Source of the DNA: Bacteroidota bacterium
GTDB lineage: Bacteria; Bacteroidota; Bacteroidia; Flavobacteriales; Weeksellaceae
Reading direction: 5' to 3'
NCBI GenBank assembly: GCA_023426625.1
Contig: JAFAAJ010000337.1
Span: forward strand, 1-5,499
DNA: 5,499 nucleotides
Below are positions 1 to 3,779 of the stretch, piece after piece. Position 1 is the first letter of the stretch, and each line of letters starts with the position of its first letter. The notes under the pieces were generated by a model. The model searched no databases. It worked only from the letters and a program-made list of their open reading frames with translations, and was not told where the DNA came from. Both the position numbers and the translations under genes were made by a program.

Positions 1-1
1 A

Positions 2-283
2 GTCTTGAAAGAGCATCCAAAAGTAGAGAATGTCCGTCAAACAGGAACTATTCTTGCGTGGGAGTATAAAACAAATGGCGAATCATCTTACTTTAATGAA
101 ATAGGAAAGGTCTTGTACCGCGAATGCCTTCAAAGGGGTATTCTTATCCGTCCATTAGGAAGCGTGATGTATCTGGTGCCTCCTTATTGCATCACTTCCG
201 AAGAATTGAATTTTGTTTATGCAATGATCTTAGAAGTTTTAAATCACATGAAAATCGGAGAATCAGTTCATCTGAAGACGTAA
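2..283 (+). CDS. bioA: BioA, adenosylmethionine-8-amino-7-oxononanoate aminotransferase, C-terminal end (partial)
   Basis: This is the last 93 codons of a class III PLP-dependent aminotransferase. The frame is open to the left edge, so the true start lies outside the window; the TTG at position 5 is an internal Leu. BioA transfers an amino group from S-adenosylmethionine to 7-keto-8-aminopelargonate, giving 7,8-diaminopelargonate in cytoplasmic biotin synthesis. The visible part holds the family's C-terminal signature: RGILIRPLGSVMYLVPPYCI at about residues 45-64, followed by T-S-E-E-L. The Arg of RPLG matches the substrate-carboxylate-binding Arg of BioA (Arg391 in E. coli). The catalytic Lys and the PLP pocket are upstream and not seen. 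The last 21 bp overlap the end of the convergent PPC-domain gene. No other bio gene is visible, so its operon, if any, lies to the left. Another class III aminotransferase is possible, but the RPLG..YL.PPYCIT block favours BioA. Confidence 0.88.
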   Translation, partial: VLKEHPKVENVRQTGTILAWEYKTNGESSYFNEIGKVLYRECLQRGILIRPLGSVMYLVPPYCITSEELNFVYAMILEVLNHMKIGESVHLKT

Positions 284-706
284 TTCTTCATCTTTAGACG
301 CAGTGATCAAAGTATTGATGGGATGAAAAAAGAATTTATTTACACCACTGATCTTTGCATCCGTAAGCTGAGCAGCCATATTGATGTTGCCGTCTCTTTT
401 AAGGGAAGCTTCCAGACTGAGTCTCAGTTCACCATGCATGATCAGAAAACTTCCTAATACATTCAGGATTTCATCTTTCCCGGGAAATTCTCCAAACTCA
501 TATTTTTTGTCGAACTGATTAAAAAAACGAAATACAATATCACTTGCCACACTTACTCCGGAGATCTTTCCTGCGGGAAGTTTCTGGTCCAGTATAAAAT
601 TGAGTAATCCAGCTACTAAACTTATTCCCTCGTGTACACTTACGATATAAGTATTTTCTATTTTTTTTGCTGTCCAAAAACAACCTTTTAAATTCTCTAT
701 TTTCAT
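263..706 (-). CDS. PPC-domain (DUF296) protein, putative DNA-binding, metal-site histidines lost
   Basis: This 147-residue protein is one PPC domain (plants and prokaryotes conserved, DUF296), at the usual length for stand-alone bacterial members. The fold signature is present: the start block GCFWTAKKIENTYIVSVHEG (8-27), then AGKISGVSVASDIVFRFF (45-62), a Y-x-F-x-E-F strand, DEILNVLGSF (78-87), and a C-terminal strand KISGVNKFFF (118-127). Bacterial PPC proteins form trimers and usually carry a metal site from an HxH motif plus a His in a GGHL motif. Here HLHV is replaced by RLSL (95-98) and GGHL by AAQL (111-114), so all three ligands are gone. Function is unknown; AT-hook PPC proteins of plants bind DNA, but no AT-hook is seen here. 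The gene lies 3 nt after the Crp/Fnr-like gene and is almost certainly cotranscribed. Its end overlaps the end of bioA by 21 bp on the opposite strand. The ATG at 704-706 has no evident Shine-Dalgarno sequence. Confidence 0.8.
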   Translation of the reverse strand: MKIENLKGCFWTAKKIENTYIVSVHEGISLVAGLLNFILDQKLPAGKISGVSVASDIVFRFFNQFDKKYEFGEFPGKDEILNVLGSFLIMHGELRLSLEASLKRDGNINMAAQLTDAKISGVNKFFFHPINTLITASKDEELRLQMN

Positions 707-709
707 GGA

Positions 710-1303
710 TTAGTAATATATTTTTCTGTTTTTGATTTTCAGCACTTCATTCTTCTCCATTCCTTTTATAGCCCTTATGACGGTCTCCACCCGCAAGCCT
801 GTCAATGAAGCCAGTTGCTGTCTTGTCAAAGGAACCTCGAAAGAGTAGGGCTTCTTATCTTCCTGATAACTTTTCAGATAGTCCATAAAAAGTTTAAGCT
901 TAGATTCCGGATTTTGGAAAGAAAGATTATAAAGCATAATGTATTTATAGTACATCCTGTCTGCCAGACAATGGTAAATATTAGAACTTATCTCTGGATT
1001 TTCTTCTATCAGTTTAAGAAAGCTCGATTTGGGAAGCTTGAGAATCTTACTGTCGCAAATTGCTTCCGCGTTCATTGGATAAGGCCTTTCTATAAAAAGA
1101 AGAGATTCTGCAAAGCTCTGACCGTCTGAAAAGATATTCTGGATAAATTCTTTCCCGTCCTCGTTATAATTATTCAACTTGACCTTGCCTTCCATGATCT
1201 GATAGTAATAAAGCACAGGCTCTCCTTCACGGAAAATAACGTCGTTGGCTTTATACATCTTTATATCCGCTCCCGAAGAAAGTAATAAATCTTCGTATAT
1301 CAT
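710..1303 (-). CDS. Crp/Fnr-family transcriptional regulator
   Basis: This 197-residue protein has the two-domain layout of the Crp/Fnr family. An N-terminal cyclic-nucleotide-binding-type beta-barrel spans about 15-105 (VIFREGEPVLYYYQIMEGKV, then GQSFAESLLF). A long dimer helix covers about 107-128. A C-terminal winged helix-turn-helix follows at about 155-197, with VPLTRQQLASLTGLRVETVI as helix-turn-helix and RAIKGMEK in the recognition helix. The phosphate-binding Arg-Ala or Arg-Ser of true cAMP receptors is missing: the position reads PMNA (76-79). There is no N-terminal cysteine cluster for an FNR iron-sulfur centre, only single Cys at 83 and 112. The signal is therefore unknown. The usual E-T-V-S-R of the recognition helix is E-T-V-I-R here (173-177). 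It is the first gene of a pair with the PPC-domain protein. Its upstream region holds an FNR-like palindrome at 1489-1502 and paired heptamers at 1414-1431, which fit autoregulation or shared control. The Crp/Fnr call is firm; its targets cannot be read. Confidence 0.93.
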   Translation of the reverse strand: MIYEDLLLSSGADIKMYKANDVIFREGEPVLYYYQIMEGKVKLNNYNEDGKEFIQNIFSDGQSFAESLLFIERPYPMNAEAICDSKILKLPKSSFLKLIEENPEISSNIYHCLADRMYYKYIMLYNLSFQNPESKLKLFMDYLKSYQEDKKPYSFEVPLTRQQLASLTGLRVETVIRAIKGMEKNEVLKIKNRKIYY

Positions 1304-1339
1304 TTCGTAGATAATTATTAATTATTAAAAGACAAACAA

Positions 1340-1374
1340 TCAAGCAATCTTAACCCCTTGTTATCTCAAGCAAT
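1340..1374. repeat. 9-bp direct repeat TCAAGCAAT in the crp/fnr leader
   Basis: TCAAGCAAT occurs exactly at 1340-1348 and again at 1366-1374, start to start 26 bp, within 75 bp upstream of the Crp/Fnr-like start codon. On the gene's own strand it reads ATTGCTTGA. It could be a pair of protein-binding sites or overlap promoter elements. In such AT-rich DNA a chance repeat cannot be excluded. Confidence 0.5.
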
Positions 1375-1413
1375 AAAGAAAAGATTTTTTTGAGACAATA
1401 TCATACAATTCTA

Positions 1414-1431
1414 TACCACATAGATACCACA
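1414..1431 (-). promoter_or_regulatory. paired heptamer operator candidate facing the crp/fnr-like gene
   Basis: TACCACA occurs at 1414-1420 and 1425-1431, an exact direct repeat with an 11-bp period (one helical turn); the match extends to ATACCACA in both. On the minus strand it reads TGTGGTA-TCTA-TGTGGTA and ends 110 bp before the Crp/Fnr-like start codon. The same arrangement occurs in opposite orientation at 1573-1590. Same-face repeats of this kind are typical sites for regulators binding as tandem dimers. TACCACA resembles the NarL heptamer TACYYMT at five of seven positions, so a LuxR/NarL-type protein is a possible binder. The repeat is seen directly; its function is inferred. Confidence 0.5.
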
Positions 1432-1479
1432 ATAAATCTGTTTTTATTTCATAAATGATTGAAAAACATTTTTATAAAT

Positions 1480-1492
1480 TCAATGACATTGA
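1480..1492. repeat. 13-bp perfect palindrome TCAATG-A-CATTGA
   Basis: TCAATG (1480-1485), one central A, and CATTGA (1487-1492) form a perfect inverted repeat in the middle of the divergent region. Its right arm shares bases with the FNR-like box at 1489-1502. The stem is too short and AT-rich for a terminator, so a protein-binding site is the more likely reading. Confidence 0.4.
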
Positions 1493-1502
1493 TTCTAATC
1501 AT
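1489..1502. promoter_or_regulatory. FNR-like box, candidate site for a Crp/Fnr-family regulator
   Basis: The sequence TTGAT-TCTA-ATCAT matches the FNR/DNR-type consensus TTGAT-N4-ATCAA at nine of ten defined positions. It lies about 190 bp upstream of the Crp/Fnr-like gene and close to the midpoint between the two mirrored heptamer pairs. The simplest reading is a binding site for the neighbouring Crp/Fnr-like protein, serving autoregulation and control of the divergent HTH gene. The recognition helix of that protein differs from FNR at one key position, so its preferred site may differ as well. Confidence 0.45.
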
Positions 1503-1572
1503 AAGAAAATAGATTCTCAACATGTATTTTTGGCCGTAAATGATCGGAAAAATCACCCTGTAAAGATTATTG

Positions 1573-1590
1573 CGTGGTATGTGTGTGGTA
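1573..1590 (+). promoter_or_regulatory. paired heptamer operator candidate facing the small HTH gene
   Basis: CGTGGTA (1573-1579) and TGTGGTA (1584-1590) form a direct repeat with an 11-bp period. This is the reverse-complement arrangement of the TACCACA pair at 1414-1431, with one mismatch. The pair ends six bases before a TTTG at 1597-1600 that could be a -33 element, so a bound protein would sit just upstream of that promoter, a typical activator position. This pair points toward the HTH gene in the same way that the other pair points toward the Crp/Fnr-like gene. Confidence 0.5.
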
Positions 1591-1596
1591 CTTCGA

Positions 1597-1630
1597 TTTG
1601 ATTAAATTTTAATCATTTTTTATTTCTTTG
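1597..1630 (+). promoter_or_regulatory. weak Bacteroidota-type promoter candidate for the small HTH gene
   Basis: TTTG at 1597-1600 is followed after 20 bp by TATTTCTTTG (1621-1630). The Bacteroidota primary promoter is TTTG (-33) and TAnnTTTG (-7) about 19-21 bp apart. The spacing fits, but the -7 element has two extra bases between TA and TTTG, so this is a poor match. Support comes from the heptamer pair directly upstream. A palindrome (1599-1615) lies inside the spacer, where a repressor could block transcription. Confidence 0.25.
1599..1615. repeat. 17-bp palindrome TGATTAAA-T-TTTAATCA
   Basis: TGATTAAA (1599-1606) and TTTAATCA (1608-1615) are perfect reverse complements around one T. 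The flanks read TTGAT and ATCAT, the same half-sites as the FNR-like box at 1489-1502, but nine bases apart instead of four. TTTGATTAAA recurs at 1648-1657, 51 bp from the first copy at 1597-1606. Operator function is an inference; AT-rich DNA makes such palindromes more common by chance. Confidence 0.45.
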
Positions 1631-1865
1631 TTTATTTTAAAATAATTTTTGATTAAAATTAAAAACAATACCATTATAAACTCACCAAAACAATTTATCT
1701 TTTTAAATACTAAGTATTGAAAAAATAAATAGCAAACTTCATTCCGACCTTAATTTATTGTACGGAACCAAGAAGCATAAAGAGATAGAAAAACATATTT
1801 CCTATTCTGGTGCAACCTTAAAACAACAAACACGCATCAGAAATTAGTAGAGATGAGAAAACATT

Positions 1866-2207
1866 ATGGATAACATTAAGCATGAACTCAATTTAGAAGA
1901 TTTAAACCTGAAAATTTTTGTAGAAGACGAAATTTTAACTTTAGCTAAAAAAAACTCACCGCGTCTGGTGAACAAGTTCAGACTAGTTTACCCTGAATTT
2001 TTTGAGAAAATAATTGCTATACAGCCCAACCTGAAAAATTCAGAGCTGATCTTCTGTGTGTACCTGAAACTGAATTTAACGACTAAAGAAATTGCCACGT
2101 ATATGTATGTGACACCAAAAGCAATTCAAAACCGCAAAAACAGGTTGAGAAAAAAGCTCAATATTGCTTCTGATGTTGATATTTATCAATGGTTCAACGA
2201 TTTGTAG
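1866..2207 (+). CDS. small LuxR-type helix-turn-helix protein
   Basis: This 113-residue protein ends in a GerE/LuxR-type helix-turn-helix: NSELIFCVYLKLNLTTKEIA (58-77), then YVTPKAIQNRKNRLRKKLNI (81-100), with DIYQWFNDL at the end. The lysine- and arginine-rich second helix is the recognition helix. It closely resembles the C-terminal end of large flavobacterial regulators that carry TPR repeats in front of this domain, here standing alone with only about 57 residues ahead of the HTH. There is no receiver domain, TPR or membrane segment. An in-frame stop at 1854-1856 precedes the ATG at 1866, so this start is the only good one. A six-codon frame (ATG at 1853, stop at 1871-1873) overlaps the start codon. 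The protein could bind as a dimer to paired heptamers such as those at 1573-1590, but this is a guess. The family call is firm; the role is unknown. Confidence 0.82.
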   Translation: MDNIKHELNLEDLNLKIFVEDEILTLAKKNSPRLVNKFRLVYPEFFEKIIAIQPNLKNSELIFCVYLKLNLTTKEIATYMYVTPKAIQNRKNRLRKKLNIASDVDIYQWFNDL

Positions 2208-2211
2208 GCTT

Positions 2212-2231
2212 CTGAATTTTTAAAATTTCAG
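2212..2231. terminator. weak inverted repeat between convergent genes, possible bidirectional terminator
   Basis: CTGAATTTTT and AAAATTTCAG form an imperfect 20-bp inverted repeat with one mismatched pair. It lies between the stop codons of the small HTH gene (2205-2207) and the MBL-fold gene (2220-2222) and overlaps the latter. Its stem is AT-rich and lacks a GC core, so its strength as an intrinsic terminator is doubtful. The position between converging genes is the main support. Confidence 0.3.
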
Positions 2232-2951
2232 GACCGCTTTATCAAGATCATGGTAAAGCAGGATTTGCCAATGGTTTTCAGCAGCTTTCTTTTGCCATCC
2301 TTGTCTGAGTTCCTTGGCTTTTCTGCCATCATGATCACTTTTGTAGGCTACATGATACTTCAGATAGGATTCCTGTGGAAGATTATCGGCTCCATAAAAT
2401 GCAGTTTCTCCATTTTCCCTGATCCAGAAAACCTGTAAATAAGGAGTGTGGCCGCCTACAACTTCAAAAGAAATTTCATCGGTAATATTTCCCCGATCAT
2501 CATCCATCCAGACAATTCCGGGAAGCTGAATGATCTGTTCAAGAATCGTATGATCAAACTGAGGGTTATCTTTATTTTCCCTTGCAAAATCCAGTTCCCG
2601 CTTTTGGATATAAATTTCCGCATTCGGGTAAACCGGTTTAAAGCCATCTTCCGTTACATGCATTGCTCCGTCTATATGATCTTTGTGAAGATGAGAGAAT
2701 AAAATTTTGGTGATCTGTTCAGGACGAATGTTTTCCTTTGCCAGAAGCTCGGAAATTACCGTAGTCCCGTTTTCATTTTTCCATCCGCTTCCTGCATCCA
2801 GGAGGATATAATCTTTTTCGGTAATGATCAGAAACGGTTGTACAGACATTTTTATTCCATTAACTTCATTAAAGTTTTGTTCTGTTAAAAGCGTAAAATC
2901 TTTGGTTTTACTTACAGAGAAATTTCCTTCTTTTAAGGGGATGATCTTCAT
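2220..2951 (-). CDS. MBL-fold metallo-hydrolase
   Basis: This 243-residue single-domain protein has the full metal site of the metallo-beta-lactamase fold. The HxHxDH motif is SHLHKDH (H87, H89, D91, H92), followed by H168 in VVGGHTP, D189 in YGADNLP and H234 in LLYHD. These would hold two metal ions, usually zinc, for hydrolysis of an ester, lactone, amide or similar bond. No signal peptide or lipobox is seen, so it is probably cytoplasmic. The layout recalls AHL-lactonase-like and other general MBL hydrolases, but the substrate cannot be read. The ATG at 2949-2951 starts MKIIPLKEGNF, the usual beginning of such proteins. It lies 51 bp downstream of pdeM on the same strand, so cotranscription is possible, although MBL hydrolases are not a standard part of the helicase-PdeM module. 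It converges on the small HTH gene with only 12 bp between the stop codons. Confidence 0.9.
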   Translation of the reverse strand: MKIIPLKEGNFSVSKTKDFTLLTEQNFNEVNGIKMSVQPFLIITEKDYILLDAGSGWKNENGTTVISELLAKENIRPEQITKILFSHLHKDHIDGAMHVTEDGFKPVYPNAEIYIQKRELDFARENKDNPQFDHTILEQIIQLPGIVWMDDDRGNITDEISFEVVGGHTPYLQVFWIRENGETAFYGADNLPQESYLKYHVAYKSDHDGRKAKELRQGWQKKAAENHWQILLYHDLDKAVLKF

Positions 2952-3002
2952 GCTGCAAATTTCCCTAATATTTATGAAAAAGAGAAATGTTTCTGTCTAT
3001 CA

Positions 3003-3647
3003 TTACAATTCATGGATCTCTGTGTCTGTAAATACAAAATATTTTCCTTTTTTAGGAATATTCTTAGTATCCAATCCGGTAAATTCACTGAAAGCAGGAA
3101 GAAGCAATTGTCTTTCGGTTTGTATAAAGCAGGGAAGTTTGATGCGCTTCACAGGAGAATCCAGAACAAAACCGGGGTGAATATGTCCTGTAATCTGAAA
3201 TTTAGGATTCGATATGTCAAAATCATGCAGGAAAACGAAGCCATCTATTTCCAGATGATCTGCCTTAAAATTAAAGCAAAGTTTTTCTTCCAATGCTTTC
3301 GAGATCCTGTCATGGTTTCCTTCAACCAAATAAAAACCGATATGCGAATACTGCTGTTTCCAACTGCAAAACTCATCTACATCGGAATTGTCCCCGGCAT
3401 GAAGGAGGTCCCCAACAACAATAAGTTTTTCCGGTGAAAAGTATTCTATCAGTACAGAAAGCCTTTCCAGATCACTTTTCATGATATGATTGGCAATAGC
3501 GATCCCGTTTTTCCGAAAATGAGCCGTCTTCCCGATATGAAGATCTGAAAGGATCAATGCTTTTTCCTTTACCCAAAATACCGCCCTCAGATTCGTCAGA
3601 GTGAACATCTGATTTTGAATGATGATATTTTTGGTGGCCAGGTTCAT
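3003..3647 (-). CDS. pdeM: PdeM, ligase-associated DNA damage response metallophosphoesterase
   Basis: This 214-residue calcineurin-like phosphoesterase resembles the nuclease core of SbcD/Mre11. The five metal-binding motifs are present in order: SDLHIGK (D35, H37), VVGDLLHAGD (D80), EGNHDR (N111, H112, D113), FLHDF (H141) and TGHIHPG (H155, H157). The family is named ligase-associated DNA damage response endonuclease PdeM. It is found with an Lhr-like helicase, an exonuclease and an ATP-dependent DNA ligase and is thought to process DNA during repair in the cytoplasm. The neighbour upstream on the same strand is that helicase, which supports the call. The gap to the helicase is 132 bp, long for this pair, and is mostly heptamer repeats that end eight bases before the ATG. 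An in-frame stop within the repeats at 3657-3659 rules out a longer protein. No Shine-Dalgarno sequence is seen. The length and complete motifs suggest an active enzyme. Confidence 0.92.
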   Translation of the reverse strand: MNLATKNIIIQNQMFTLTNLRAVFWVKEKALILSDLHIGKTAHFRKNGIAIANHIMKSDLERLSVLIEYFSPEKLIVVGDLLHAGDNSDVDEFCSWKQQYSHIGFYLVEGNHDRISKALEEKLCFNFKADHLEIDGFVFLHDFDISNPKFQITGHIHPGFVLDSPVKRIKLPCFIQTERQLLLPAFSEFTGLDTKNIPKKGKYFVFTDTEIHEL

Positions 3648-3655
3648 GTATAAAA

Positions 3656-3711
3656 GTTAGAAGTTAGATGTTAGAAGTTAGAAGTTAGAAGTTAGAAGTT
3701 AGAAGTTACAA
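3656..3711. repeat. tandem heptamer repeat GTTAGAA, eight units
   Basis: Eight consecutive 7-bp units run from 3656 to 3711. Units 1 and 3-7 are exactly GTTAGAA. Unit 2 is GTTAGAT and unit 8 is GTTACAA, each one base off. On the minus strand, in the direction of transcription, the unit reads TTCTAAC. The array lies between the helicase stop and the pdeM start, ending eight bases before the pdeM ATG. Near-perfect units suggest recent expansion by slippage, so copy number may vary between strains. Confidence 0.95.
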
Positions 3712-3712
3712 A

Positions 3713-3768
3713 ATTATTGATTATTGACCATTCACAATTCAATTCACAATTTACAATTCACAATTCAC
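3713..3768. repeat. further heptamer repeats: ATTATTG x2, then TTCACAA-type units
   Basis: Directly after the GTTAGAA array come two exact copies of ATTATTG (3713-3719, 3720-3726). Then follow TTCACAA (3731-3737), a shortened TTCAA (3738-3742), TTCACAA (3743-3749), TTTACAA (3750-3756), TTCACAA (3757-3763) and TTCAC (3764-3768). All three families have the same 7-bp period, although their sequences are unrelated. The tract ends 11 bp before the helicase stop codon. Confidence 0.85.
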
Positions 3769-3779
3769 TTTATCACTCA

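Larger units (their letters stand above)
1304..1865. other. 562 bp divergent intergenic region rich in candidate operators
   Basis: This stretch separates the minus-strand crp/fnr-like gene from the plus-strand small HTH gene. It is strongly AT-rich and I find no convincing gene in it. It contains a 9-bp direct repeat TCAAGCAAT (1340-1348 and 1366-1374), a pair of TACCACA heptamers (1414-1431), overlapping palindromes around 1480-1502, the inverted counterpart of the heptamer pair (1573-1590), and a 17-bp palindrome (1599-1615) whose half recurs at 1648-1657. An open frame without ATG or GTG runs from 1707 to the stop at 1845-1847. The left 110 bp would be the crp/fnr leader. Beyond the candidate promoter near 1597-1630, the remaining 230 bp or so would be the leader of the HTH gene. 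No strong hairpin followed by a T-run is seen. Confidence 0.8.

Noticed and set aside
815..1129. Plus-strand open frame of 104 codons opposite the Crp/Fnr-like gene
   Set aside because: It lies wholly inside a clear Crp/Fnr gene on the other strand, and its product shows no recognisable motif; a shadow frame.
1525..1532. Exact TAnnTTTG match (TATTTTTG), the -7 promoter element of Bacteroidota, on the plus strand
   Set aside because: No TTTG or TTG lies at the required 19-21 bp upstream; the nearest TTG, at 1489-1491, is 33 bp away.
1853..1873. Six-codon frame overlapping the start of the small HTH gene as a leader peptide
   Set aside because: It is too short and has no run of regulatory codons or attenuator hairpin; most likely chance.
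2983..2994. Small inverted repeat AGAAA-TG-TTTCT between pdeM and the MBL gene
   Set aside because: A five-base stem with a two-base loop cannot form a hairpin terminator, and there is no T-run; probably chance.
2824..3437. Plus-strand open frames of 118 and 141 codons across the MBL and pdeM genes
   Set aside because: They are antisense to two genes with full catalytic motifs, and their products look like random translation.
3656..3768. Possible CRISPR array
   Set aside because: The units are 7 bp, directly adjacent and without unique spacers; these are simple tandem repeats.
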